A stretch of DNA of 16,101 nt from a bacterium (lineage in GTDB: Bacteria; Eremiobacterota; Eremiobacteria; Baltobacterales; Baltobacteraceae), in the NCBI GenBank assembly GCA_021784715.1, contig JAJYHP010000001.1, positions 1-16,101 of the forward strand. The letters run 5' to 3'. The notes under the pieces were generated by a model. It made no database searches. It was given only the letters and a program-made list of their open reading frames with translations, and was not told where the DNA came from. Positions 1 through 7,365 of the stretch are shown one piece after another. Positions within the stretch are counted from its first letter, which is position 1; each line of letters begins with the position of its first letter. The translations under genes were made by a program, and so were the position numbers.

Positions 1-506
1 AGACGATTGAGAAAATGGAGGGTTTCGATCGAGAGCCCTTCCTCCTCGGCGCGCAGGGTAACGAGCAAGCGCTCTGCGCGTCGGCAGACCGTTCGTGCGA
101 GGTGGAGAAAAGCTCCGGTCGGCGAGCCGCCGGGGTGAATGAAATTTGCCAGCGGTTCGAGATCGCGCTGCGCTTCGTCGATCGCGCGTTCGAGCGCCGC
201 CACGTCATCCGCAGAGGTAAGCGGCATACCTTCCCAGCGGTTGGCCGGTAAGGTCGCGAGATCGCTTCCGAGATTGAAGAGGGCGTCCTGCACCCAGTCG
301 AGCCAGGCGTCGAGGCGCCGGGCGCGCTCGTGCGTGGCGAGCAGCGGGCGCATCTCGGTGCGGGCGAGGCCGACCGCGCTCGAAAGTTCGTCGACGGTGC
401 CGTAGGTCTCGATGCGGAGGCTGTTCTTCGCGATTCGCTGGCCCCCGACGAGCCCGGTACTACCGTCATCGCCGGTGCGCGTATAAATACGGGTAAGTTT
501 GGGCAT
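1..506 (-). CDS. pduO: PduO-type ATP:cob(I)alamin adenosyltransferase, 3' end cut by window
   Basis: Transfers the adenosyl group of ATP to cob(I)alamin to make coenzyme B12; cytosolic and normally trimeric. Reading from the ATG at 506, 168 residues are visible. The protein opens MPKLTRIYTRTGDDGSTGL, the N-terminal ATP-binding signature of the family, followed by GGQRIAKNSLRIETYG. The second conserved motif, LARTVCRRAERL, lies near residue 145. The visible part ends in ETLHFLNR, just before the family's usual LSDYLF segment, so only about 15-25 C-terminal residues are missing beyond the left edge. The ribosome binding site is weak (GAGCGA). It is divergent from proS across 64 bp. I see no cobalamin riboswitch in that gap, which is too short for one. 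The symbol follows the family; orthologues are also called cobO or MMAB-like. Family assignment is secure. Confidence 0.93.
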   Translation of the reverse strand, partial: MPKLTRIYTRTGDDGSTGLVGGQRIAKNSLRIETYGTVDELSSAVGLARTEMRPLLATHERARRLDAWLDWVQDALFNLGSDLATLPANRWEGMPLTSADDVAALERAIDEAQRDLEPLANFIHPGGSPTGAFLHLARTVCRRAERLLVTLRAEEEGLSIETLHFLNR

Positions 507-507
507 C

Positions 508-559
508 GTTCGCTCGGCTTCGCGTCCACGCGCAGGCGGCCCCGCCAAATCGAGCGAAC
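508..559. repeat. 9-bp perfect inverted repeat between pduO and proS
   Basis: GTTCGCTCG at 508-516 is matched exactly by its reverse complement CGAGCGAAC at 551-559, with 34 bases between. The arms nearly fill the 64-bp divergent spacer (507-570). The repeat could be an operator for both genes or fold as a hairpin in the proS leader. No convincing -10/-35 pair could be picked in either direction, so its role is unproven. Confidence 0.4.
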
Positions 560-570
560 CCGGTGCGCTT

Positions 571-2028
571 ATGTCCGAAGCTCCCGTCGCGCTCCCCAAA
601 TCGATCCCGCCAAAATCCGAAGATCTTTCGGCTTGGTACACTGCGGTCTGCCTGAAGGCCGAACTCATCTCCTACGCGCCGGTACGCGGCTGCGTCGTCT
701 TGCGCCCGTACGGCTACGGACTCTGGGAGAATCTCCAGCGCGAACTCGACGCGCGCTTTAAGGCGACCGGTCACGAAAACGCCTATTTTCCGCTGTTGAT
801 TCCCGAGAGTCTGCTCACCAAAGAAGCGGAGCACGTCGAAGGATTCGCGCCCGAGGTTGCCTGGGTGACGCACGGAGGCGGAGAAAAACTCACCGAACGG
901 CTCGCGATTCGCCCCACCTCGGAGGTAACGATCGGGACGATGTACGCGCAGTGGGTCGAATCCTATCGCGATCTACCGATCCTCATCAATCAATGGGCGA
1001 ACGTCGTACGTTGGGAGAAAGCGACGCGACCGTTCCTGCGCACGATGGAGTTTCTCTGGCAAGAGGGGCACACCGCTCACGCGACCGCCGAAGAAGCGCG
1101 CGAAGAGACCTTGAAAATGCTCGGTGTTTACGAAGAGTTCGCCCGCAACGTCGCGGCGCTCCCGGTTCTCTCCGGACCGAAGAGCGCGAGCGAACGTTTT
1201 CCGGGTGCCATCGAGACCTATAGCATCGAGGCCCTGATGCCCGACGGCAAGGCGTTGCAATCCGGAACCTCGCACGATCTCGGGCAGAATTTTTCGCGCG
1301 CCTTCAACATTCAGTTCACCGATGCCGACGGCGCGATCAAACACGCCTATACCACCTCGTGGGGCGTCTCGTGGCGCATGCTCGGGGCGATGATTATGGC
1401 GCACGGCGACGACCGCGGGTTGCGCGTTCCGCCGAAGCTCGCGCCGATCGAGGCGGTCTTCATTCCGATCGTGCGCGGTGAAGACCGGCGCGCGGTCGAT
1501 CGCGCTCGCGAGCTCGCTGCAGCGCTCAAACGCAGCGGCATGCGCGTCCGCGTCGACGATCGCGACCAATCGCCGGGCTGGAAATATGCGGAGTGGGAGA
1601 TGCGCGGCGTTCCGGTACGCATCGAGATCGGGCCGCGCGATGTCGACGCGGGCAGCGTCGTTCTCGTTCGGCGCGATCTCGAAAAAGGTGTCGCCGAGCG
1701 TTCGCGCAGCGTCTCCGCCGAGGCCCTCGAAAGCGAGCTGCGTCGCTCCCTCGAGCAGGTTCAGGAGTCGCTCTATCGGCAAGCGAAGGATGCGCTCGAC
1801 GCGCATATCGTTCGCATCACCGAGCGCGAGGCGTTCTACGAAGCGGCGCGCGCGCGCGTCGGAATGATCGATATCGCCTGGTGCGATCGCTCGGAGTGCG
1901 AGGCGCACATCAAGGCGGAATGTTCGGCGACGACCCGCGTTCTGCGGCCGTTAGATGGCGACGAACGCGTCTGCGTCGCGTGTGGGGAGCCCGCCAAGGT
2001 ACGAGCCTACGTTGCCGCCTCGTACTAA
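571..2028 (+). CDS. proS: Prolyl-tRNA synthetase, archaeal/eukaryotic-like type 3
   Basis: Charges tRNA-Pro with proline in the cytosol. The 485-residue protein has the class II catalytic core: a TSE substrate motif at 116-118, motif 2 at about 144-160 (NVVRWE ... RPFLRTMEF), SGTSHDLGQNF at 231-241, and motif 3 around 270-285 (MLGAMIMAHGDDRG). An anticodon-binding domain covers about 295-385. The C-terminal zinc-type domain has Cys438, Cys443, Cys468 and Cys471 and ends in the Tyr typical of type 3 enzymes. There is no bacterial-type editing insertion between motifs 2 and 3. I chose ATG 571 because the family begins near the KSEDLSAWY segment; an in-frame ATG at 499 would run into the divergent gene and adds low-complexity sequence. 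It leads a run of overlapping genes whose other members look like envelope proteins. Confidence 0.96.
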   Translation: MSEAPVALPKSIPPKSEDLSAWYTAVCLKAELISYAPVRGCVVLRPYGYGLWENLQRELDARFKATGHENAYFPLLIPESLLTKEAEHVEGFAPEVAWVTHGGGEKLTERLAIRPTSEVTIGTMYAQWVESYRDLPILINQWANVVRWEKATRPFLRTMEFLWQEGHTAHATAEEAREETLKMLGVYEEFARNVAALPVLSGPKSASERFPGAIETYSIEALMPDGKALQSGTSHDLGQNFSRAFNIQFTDADGAIKHAYTTSWGVSWRMLGAMIMAHGDDRGLRVPPKLAPIEAVFIPIVRGEDRRAVDRARELAAALKRSGMRVRVDDRDQSPGWKYAEWEMRGVPVRIEIGPRDVDAGSVVLVRRDLEKGVAERSRSVSAEALESELRRSLEQVQESLYRQAKDALDAHIVRITEREAFYEAARARVGMIDIAWCDRSECEAHIKAECSATTRVLRPLDGDERVCVACGEPAKVRAYVAASY

Positions 2029-2584
2029 CGCCGGGCATGTGGGACTCGCCCTCGTCCTCGCGTCGGCGCTCGCGGCTCCGGCACTCGCGGCGAAAGTCGT
2101 GCGCCCGTCGATCGTGCAGATCGATGCGGTGGCGCGCGCGCGGGGGAATCGGCGCGCCTTCGCCGTCGCGATCGGCGAGCGCCTCTTTACCCACGTGCTG
2201 CCGGTCCAGCTTTTAGAGATACGCGCCTCCGGGCTCGGGAAGCGCGCCTATGTTGGGCTTCGGTTTTCAGGAGAAAAATTTCACGGTCCGGTGAGTAAAA
2301 CGATGCTCGATCGAGAACTGCTCTCCGTAGTGGAGAATGCATTTGCGGTCTCGCCTGAAATTCGCGAAGTCGATTGCTGGATCGTCGTTCCGATACCGGT
2401 AGCGCCGGGAACGATCGTCTCCGGCGATAAGGCGATGCCGACCGAACGCGACGTGTTGACGTTGAGCGTGCGGCGCGGCGAGAGCGCCGCCCATCTCGCC
2501 GGGCGCCTGAAAGACGGAGAGGGCATCGTCGTCGATCCCCACTGGGTCGCGCGCGCGCTCGCACGGGGCACCTCTCATGCGTAA
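2012..2584 (+). CDS. Unknown exported or membrane-anchored protein (about 190 aa)
   Basis: I do not recognise this family. The N-terminus has one hydrophobic stretch, GLALVLASALAAPALAA, reading as a signal peptide with a plausible cleavage at ALA/A. The mature part is about 160 residues, mixed alpha/beta, without cysteine pairs or a known catalytic motif; notable segments are RAYVGLRFSGEKFHGPVSK and EVDCWIVVPIPVAPG. The start is uncertain. TTG 2012 gives a basic n-region (PPRTNAGH) and has AAGGT about 11 bases upstream. GTG 2039 would leave a signal peptide with no positive charge and no ribosome binding site. ATG 1955 would overlap proS by 74 bp. The gene overlaps proS by 17 bp and the M16 peptidase by 8 bp, so it is co-transcribed and probably translationally coupled. 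An envelope role is inferred from the signal peptide and neighbours only. Confidence 0.72.
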   Translation: MPPRTNAGHVGLALVLASALAAPALAAKVVRPSIVQIDAVARARGNRRAFAVAIGERLFTHVLPVQLLEIRASGLGKRAYVGLRFSGEKFHGPVSKTMLDRELLSVVENAFAVSPEIREVDCWIVVPIPVAPGTIVSGDKAMPTERDVLTLSVRRGESAAHLAGRLKDGEGIVVDPHWVARALARGTSHA

Positions 2585-3833
2585 AAAGACCGTCCTCGCC
2601 AACGGGGTTCGCGTCATTACCGAGGCGATGTCGTCGGTGCGATCGGCGAGCATCGGCCTTTGGGTCGATGTCGGGTCGAGCGCCGAGGCTCCGCACTTGC
2701 GCGGAATCTCGCACATGGTCGAACACATGCTCTTTAAGGGCACGCAGCGTCGCAGCGCACGCGAAATTGCGGAGGCGCTCGATTCGGTTGGCGGCGATCT
2801 CAATGCATTTACGGATAAAGAGACGACCTGTTATTACGCCAAGGTGATCGATCGACACGTTCCGTTGGCGATCGACGTGCTCTCCGACATGCTCGCGCAC
2901 TCGCTCTTCGATCCCGAGGAGCTGCGCAAAGAGCGCAACGTCGTTCTCGAAGAGATCAAAATGTACGAGGACGCCCCCGACGATCTCGTTCACGAAGTCT
3001 TCTCGCAGCAACTCTGGGAGGGCTCGGATCTCGGCGCGCCGACGATCGGTTTTCCCGAGAGTGTGGGAGCGCTCGAGTCGAGCGATCTGCGCGCGCATCT
3101 CGCCGCTCACTACGCTCCCAACGCCGTCGTGCTCTGCGCCGCCGGCAACGTCGATCACGATGAAATCGTCGCGTTGGCCGAGCGCGCGCTCGGCTCGGTG
3201 AGCGGGAAAGCGGTGCTCCCGGCCGCAACGGCGCCTCCGGTTCGCAACGCGCTCGTCCGTCGCAGTAAAGAGATCGAGCAGGTCCATCTCGTTCTCGGCG
3301 GAGCCTGCGTGAGCGCGCGCGACGAGCGTCGCTTCGCGCTCTCGGTCGCGCAAACGATTCTCGGCGGCGGCATGTCGAGTCGGCTCTTTCAGGAAGTGCG
3401 CGAAAAGCGCGGCCTCGTCTATACCATCACCGCCTACGGCAGCACCTATCGCGAGGCCGGATGCCTTGCGGTCTACGCCGGAACCTCGCTGAAGAACGCG
3501 CAGCCCTGCATCGATACGATTCTCGACGAGGTCGATCGCCTTGCGAACGTCCCCGTCGCTGCCGAAGAGTTGCGTCTCGCGAAGGAGCACCTCAAAGGCA
3601 GCATGACGTTGGGGCTGGAGAGTACCTCAAGTCGCATGATGCGCCTGGGGCGCCAGGAACTCGTTCACGGGCGCGAGATTCCACAAGAGGAGATCGAGGC
3701 GCGCATCGACGCGGTTACCGCCGAGGGCGTGCTCGAGATCGCGAACTTGGCGTTCGCTCCGCAGCGCCGTACTCTCGCACTCGTCGGTCCTACCACCGCC
3801 GCCGAGATCGGCTGGGGAACGCATGGTGCATAA
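2577..3833 (+). CDS. M16 (insulinase/processing-peptidase family) zinc metallopeptidase
   Basis: A 418-residue protein with the inverted zinc motif HxxEH at His46-Glu49-His50 (GISHMVEHMLFKG). A downstream acidic helix, RKERNVVLEEIKMYEDAPDD, supplies the third zinc-ligand glutamate. The C-terminal half carries the Arg/Tyr substrate-binding element (EVREKRGLVYTI). The length matches one-chain bacterial M16B enzymes related to mitochondrial processing peptidase beta. All catalytic residues seem present, so it should be active; substrates of this group are usually unfolded or small peptides. There is no signal peptide, so it is probably cytosolic. The ATG overlaps the previous gene by 8 bp and its stop overlaps amj by 11 bp. 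Start choice is firm, because KKTVLANGVRVITE is the usual N-terminal strand. Confidence 0.94.
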   Translation: MRKKTVLANGVRVITEAMSSVRSASIGLWVDVGSSAEAPHLRGISHMVEHMLFKGTQRRSAREIAEALDSVGGDLNAFTDKETTCYYAKVIDRHVPLAIDVLSDMLAHSLFDPEELRKERNVVLEEIKMYEDAPDDLVHEVFSQQLWEGSDLGAPTIGFPESVGALESSDLRAHLAAHYAPNAVVLCAAGNVDHDEIVALAERALGSVSGKAVLPAATAPPVRNALVRRSKEIEQVHLVLGGACVSARDERRFALSVAQTILGGGMSSRLFQEVREKRGLVYTITAYGSTYREAGCLAVYAGTSLKNAQPCIDTILDEVDRLANVPVAAEELRLAKEHLKGSMTLGLESTSSRMMRLGRQELVHGREIPQEEIEARIDAVTAEGVLEIANLAFAPQRRTLALVGPTTAAEIGWGTHGA

Positions 3834-4707
3834 CTTCCCGCTACTTCCGCACCTGTTCTCCGGTAAGCTCTGGGGCGCGATGGTGATTACGTTCATCGTG
3901 CAGGGAGTGACGATCGGTGCGTATGCCGCTCGCCTCGCCGGCGTTCAAACCAAGCGGATCGCTACCTCGATCTCGCTCTTCAATCTTTTCGTGACGACCG
4001 GCCGACTGGCGAATCTCTTCTCGGCGTTTTTTATCGGCCCGCTCTCCGATACCGCCGGGCACGCGGTCGTTCACTATCGGAACGATCCCGCAACGCTGGC
4101 CGCGTGGCAACATACCTTCGAACTGCAGTTGCGGTTGATCGTGCTCGCTGGGACCTTCGGGATGATCGTCTTCGCGCTCTTCCTGCCGATGTTCGCCTAC
4201 CTATTCCGCCGCGGCGTCGCCTCGTTCGAGGCGCGTGGATCGGTGCCGCACGCCGTCGCGCGCTTGTTACATCCGCGAATTTTCTTCGAAGTGTTGCGCG
4301 CGGAACATTTGCCGACGCTCGCGCAATTGCGCGCGTTCAAGTGGCGACAATTGCCGCGCCGCATGCTGATCTTTAATATCCTCGTTATGGCGGTCTATGC
4401 GATCGGCGTGCAGGGCGCGTTTCTCGCCTCGGTGCTCGATCCGGCGGTCTCGCGCACCGCAATTAGCCTCTCGGGAGTCGTCAACGGGATCGGTACGATC
4501 GCCTTCACGCTCTTCGTCGATCCGACCTCGTCGATGATTACCGACCAAGCGATCCACGGGAAGCGGAGCATCGGCGAGGTGCGCTCGATGGTCTTCTACT
4601 TGTCGCTGACCGCGATTCTCGGTACGATACTCTCGCAATTGCTCTTCGTGCCTGCAGCGCTTTTGATCGAGGAGGTAGCCCGCCTTGCCGTCCACGTTCA
4701 CTTCTAG
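3823..4707 (+). CDS. amj: Amj-family lipid II flippase (DUF2837)
   Basis: Amj proteins move the peptidoglycan precursor lipid II across the cytoplasmic membrane and can substitute for MurJ. The 294-residue protein has about six hydrophobic membrane segments. It has the recognisable family blocks YAARLAGVQTKRIATSISLFN near residues 34-54, followed by GRLANLFSAFFIGPLSD, and in the C-terminal half SLSGVVNGIGTIAFTLFVDP followed by MITDQAIHGK. These match what I recall of Bacillus Amj/YdaH. Start ATG 3823 has GGGGA a few bases upstream and overlaps the M16 gene by 11 bp; the downstream TPR lipoprotein starts inside its last codons. The position in an operon with exported proteins fits an envelope role. 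Lipid II as substrate comes from family knowledge; no murJ is in the window to tell whether Amj is the only flippase. Confidence 0.87.
   Translation: MVHNFPLLPHLFSGKLWGAMVITFIVQGVTIGAYAARLAGVQTKRIATSISLFNLFVTTGRLANLFSAFFIGPLSDTAGHAVVHYRNDPATLAAWQHTFELQLRLIVLAGTFGMIVFALFLPMFAYLFRRGVASFEARGSVPHAVARLLHPRIFFEVLRAEHLPTLAQLRAFKWRQLPRRMLIFNILVMAVYAIGVQGAFLASVLDPAVSRTAISLSGVVNGIGTIAFTLFVDPTSSMITDQAIHGKRSIGEVRSMVFYLSLTAILGTILSQLLFVPAALLIEEVARLAVHVHF
4669..4676 (+). promoter_or_regulatory. Strong Shine-Dalgarno setting a TTG start
   Basis: GAGGAGGT lies 8 bases before the TTG at 4685, inside the 3' end of amj. It is the best ribosome binding site in this operon. It supports TTG as the true start of the lipoprotein, since no ATG or GTG follows at suitable spacing before the signal peptide. 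Confidence 0.75.
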
Positions 4708-5356
4708 CCTTCGTTCGTTCGCACTCGTGGGAGCGCTGCTCGCACTCGCCGGCTGCGCTCACTCCGTCGCATCGTGGATCGCGCAGACGCGCGTCCACCA
4801 AGGGCGCATCGCGCTCGCGCGCGGAGACGTGCGCGGCGCCGAGCTCTCCTATCGCCTCGCATTGAAGATCGATCCACACGACGCGACGGTACGCGCGGGA
4901 TACGTCGCCGCCGCCGCCGACTTAGCGCACAAACAGTACACCCTCGGGGATCTCCAGGGAGCGTTAGGAACGATCCGTGAAGCCGAGCGCATCGAGCCGA
5001 AGAACCTTCGCTTGCAGGCACTGCGCGCGGAGATCGAGAGCGCGAGCCTCAAGCAGAGCATCGTCAGCTCGAATTATCCAACTTACCGGAGCGCGGCTCG
5101 ACGCATTTTAGAGGCCTACACGCAACTCGATATCGCCAATAAGGCGATCCTGCGTAACTTGCACCGCTTTTCGTACACCTACGATACCGCCGATCTGACC
5201 TCAGCGATCAAAGCCTCGTACGAATTGGAGCTCGATGTCGCGCGGAACACCAATCGATTGATCGCGTATCGTCAGTTGGTGAGTTCGGGGGTTCCCAACG
5301 CTGCCGGCGTGAGTTCTTCGAACCTCGGAGGGGCCTCGCTCCTACCCCTTCCCTGA
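4685..5356 (+). CDS. TPR-containing lipoprotein
   Basis: A 223-residue protein that starts at TTG. The n-region has one basic residue (Arg10), followed by a hydrophobic core and the lipobox LAGC with Cys24, so it should be lipidated and held at the membrane. Two TPR-like helical pairs follow: about residues 34-67 (ARGDVRGAELSYRLALKIDP) and about 75-105 (YTLGDLQGALGTIREAERIEP). The rest is predicted helical, with no enzyme motif. TPR lipoproteins usually scaffold protein complexes at the envelope; the partner here is unknown. It overlaps amj by 23 bp and is the last gene of the proS operon. Its 3' end overlaps the convergent glycosyltransferase gene by 15 bp. Confidence 0.85.
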   Translation: MPSTFTSSLRSFALVGALLALAGCAHSVASWIAQTRVHQGRIALARGDVRGAELSYRLALKIDPHDATVRAGYVAAAADLAHKQYTLGDLQGALGTIREAERIEPKNLRLQALRAEIESASLKQSIVSSNYPTYRSAARRILEAYTQLDIANKAILRNLHRFSYTYDTADLTSAIKASYELELDVARNTNRLIAYRQLVSSGVPNAAGVSSSNLGGASLLPLP

Positions 5357-6937
5357 TTGGAGGAGGCAGAGGCCGTGCGCCGTGAGGAAGGCGCGGCCGT
5401 TGCCGGCGCGCTCGGCGCGGCGAAATGCGCGCCATCGCCGGTGCGCGCCCGGGAGAATCGCTCGGAGGGAGGTGTGATAGACCGGCCAGCTGACGCCCGG
5501 AAGGTGGAGGAGCGGGAAGCGTGACATCCACGCGCAGAGTTCGAGATTTTTACGAAAGCGTGCGTCTTCGATCGAGATAAAATACCGCGACCCTTTAGCG
5601 ATCGCGCTCTCTTCGTCGAACGGCGTCCAGAGGTACGGGTCTTCCTCCCATCCGAAGCGATCCATATAGTAAAAAATGTCGGGGCCGTAGTGCGCGATCA
5701 CGGGTAAGGCGTTGCGCGGCAAGGCGCGATCGAGTGCGACCGCGTTGCGGTAGGCCACTTTGCTATAGCGATAGTACGGGGCGATCGCCATGAGGCCGCC
5801 GACGAGGATCGCCGCGCCGAGTAGCGCGCCGCCGATGGCGAGCGCGAGGGTTCCACGGCGATCGTTCCCGAGGCGATCGCGCACCCAGATCGCGCCCGCG
5901 CCGATGGCGAGCGCGCATGCCGGGAGGAGCAAGAAGAGATAGTAATCGACGCGTTCGACGGCGATGACGGCGTACGTGTAGAGCGCGGCTCCGAGAAACC
6001 AGAGCGGAAGCAGAAGGCGCGAGCGCGTCCGCACGCGGGGGAGCGCGAAGAGCGAAGCGATCGTGACGACGCTTCCGATCGTTCCGAGCATCGTCACGCG
6101 AAAAAGATTGAGCCCGTATGCCGCGTGTTTGAGCTGCCATGCAAAGCCGTGGAGCGAACTCAGCGAGGCGAGCAGATGCGGGATGACGTGCTTCGAAACG
6201 ATCGCGCTCGCCCAGAGCCATTGGGCGTGCCCGCGCACTGCGTGATCGTACATCTCCAGAATCGCGAGCGGGACGAAGGCGAGAACGACGAGCGCGGTCG
6301 GGCGGATCGGATGCTTTGCGCGGAGCCGTTCGACGAGCGGCCCGAACGCGCCGAGGAGCCCCGCGAGGGCGACGGGTTTGGCGAGGAGCGCGAGCGTGGT
6401 CAGCCCCGCCGCCCGCGCGAGCCGCCGCGGCTCGACGGCGAGATCCTCGAGGAGCAGGCGTGAGACGGCGTAGAGTGCCGCGGTGAGGAAAAAAACCATC
6501 GTCGCATCGGGCGTAAAGGTGCGCCCGTAGTAGATACTTCCCGGGAAGATTGCGTAGGCGAGCGCCGCGACCAGCCCGGCGAGCGCATCGTCGAAGAGCC
6601 AGCGCCCGAAGAGACCGAGCACGGCGATCGTCGCGACGCTGAAGCCCAGCGTCAGCAGCCGTCCGAAGATCGGATGGATGCCGAAAAAATGATAGAGCGA
6701 GGCGGCGAGATAGGGGACGATCTGCAATTCCAATTCGACGTAATGCGGGGGCGGGCCGTCGTAGTTGGTCTGCGGATAGAGAATGTTTCCGTTGAGGCGA
6801 TAGAAATTGCGCGCGATGTTCGCCGTGTCGCCTTGCCGCCAATTCGGATGGTCGAGAATCGGGTTATGAATGCCGTGCAGTCGTAACGCCGCGCCGAAAA
6901 TACAGACCGCGATGAGGAGAAAACGGAACGACCTCAC
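5342..6937 (-). CDS. GT39/ArnT-like integral membrane glycosyltransferase
   Basis: A 531-residue GT-C fold protein with an N-terminal membrane anchor (RFLLIAVCIFGAALRL). Next comes an external loop with acidic residues, DHPNWRQGDTANIARNF (Asp29, Asp37), in the position of the catalytic Asp of GT39/ArnT enzymes. Roughly ten more hydrophobic segments run to about residue 390. The C-terminal region of about 140 residues is soluble and rich in aromatics (YGPDIFYYMDRFGWEEDPYLW). Such enzymes take a sugar from a polyprenyl-phosphate carrier outside the cytoplasmic membrane and attach it to lipid, glycan or protein; the acceptor cannot be read from sequence. It starts with GTG in a 4-bp GTGA overlap with the gtrA-like stop. 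It is the last gene of a three-gene minus-strand operon. Confidence 0.85.
   Translation of the reverse strand: MRSFRFLLIAVCIFGAALRLHGIHNPILDHPNWRQGDTANIARNFYRLNGNILYPQTNYDGPPPHYVELELQIVPYLAASLYHFFGIHPIFGRLLTLGFSVATIAVLGLFGRWLFDDALAGLVAALAYAIFPGSIYYGRTFTPDATMVFFLTAALYAVSRLLLEDLAVEPRRLARAAGLTTLALLAKPVALAGLLGAFGPLVERLRAKHPIRPTALVVLAFVPLAILEMYDHAVRGHAQWLWASAIVSKHVIPHLLASLSSLHGFAWQLKHAAYGLNLFRVTMLGTIGSVVTIASLFALPRVRTRSRLLLPLWFLGAALYTYAVIAVERVDYYLFLLLPACALAIGAGAIWVRDRLGNDRRGTLALAIGGALLGAAILVGGLMAIAPYYRYSKVAYRNAVALDRALPRNALPVIAHYGPDIFYYMDRFGWEEDPYLWTPFDEESAIAKGSRYFISIEDARFRKNLELCAWMSRFPLLHLPGVSWPVYHTSLRAILPGAHRRWRAFRRAERAGNGRAFLTAHGLCLLQSGKG
5371..5398 (+). terminator. Possible hairpin after the proS operon
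   Basis: GGCC-GT-GCGCC, loop GTGAGGAA, then GGCGC-GGCC form a 9-bp GC stem with a 2-base bulge, beginning 15 bases after the TPR lipoprotein stop. No T-run follows, so it is not a classic intrinsic terminator. It also lies inside the coding end of the opposing gene. It may still slow or protect the 3' end of the plus-strand transcript. Confidence 0.25.
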
Positions 6938-7365
6938 CGCGTGTGCCGAAACGTCCAGTACTTATTGACGAAAAAATTCACGAAGATACCGGCGATGGTT
7001 CCGACCAGCCAGGTGCGGTGCCCGTAGTGATTCCCGAAAAACGGCTTGGTCAAGGGTGCGACGCCGAGCCCGACGAGCAGTGCGAGTGCGGAGACGGTGA
7101 GGAACTGTACCCCTTCGCGGACTGCGTTCGCCTCGGATCGGAACGTCCAGCGGCGATTGAGCACGTAATTGGAGACGCCGCCGGCCATGAACGCAATCGA
7201 ATAGATGATCGCATACGGCAGCGCCTGGTCGTGATTGGGGACGACTCGCTGCAGCAGCGTGAAGAGGATGAAATTGAGGATCGTCCCGGAGAGGCCGACG
7301 ATCGCGAACTTCGTGAATTGACGGACGCCGCGCCGGTTCGCGACGTTTTGAACGATACTATGCAA
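6934..7365 (-). CDS. GtrA-family membrane protein
   Basis: A 143-residue protein with four membrane segments and the twofold family signature: SNYVLNRRWTFRS after helix 2 and NFFVNKYWTFRHTR at the C-terminus. The N-terminal block FTKFAIVGLSGTILNFILF is also typical. GtrA proteins are thought to flip or hand on polyprenyl-phosphate-linked sugars, and some are fused to dolichyl-phosphate mannose synthase-like enzymes. Lying between two GT-C glycosyltransferases, it probably serves one or both with lipid-linked sugar (inference). The start is TTG 7365 in an 8-bp overlap with the upstream gene's stop. No good Shine-Dalgarno is visible, so translation may depend on coupling. No other start fits before the first helix. 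Confidence 0.9.
   Translation of the reverse strand: MHSIVQNVANRRGVRQFTKFAIVGLSGTILNFILFTLLQRVVPNHDQALPYAIIYSIAFMAGGVSNYVLNRRWTFRSEANAVREGVQFLTVSALALLVGLGVAPLTKPFFGNHYGHRTWLVGTIAGIFVNFFVNKYWTFRHTR

Noticed and set aside
499..570. Upstream in-frame ATG extending proS by 24 residues
   Set aside because: It begins inside the divergent pduO start and adds Arg/Ser/Pro-rich residues with no family match; ATG 571 fits type 3 enzymes.
507..570. Cobalamin riboswitch before pduO
   Set aside because: The spacer is 64 bp, far too short for a B12 riboswitch, and no B12-box-like sequence is visible.
973..1908. Long minus-strand open frame opposite proS
   Set aside because: Composition is Arg/Asp/Ala-rich antisense of a clear gene; such shadow frames are expected at this GC content.
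2187..3590. 467-codon minus-strand open frame opposite the M16 peptidase and the unknown gene
   Set aside because: No domain-like sequence, very Arg-rich end, and it lies across two convincing plus-strand genes.
5763..6842. 359-codon minus-strand open frame inside the GT39 gene
   Set aside because: Same strand but another frame; extreme Arg/Ala content and no hydrophobic pattern, while the overlapping frame is a clear membrane enzyme.
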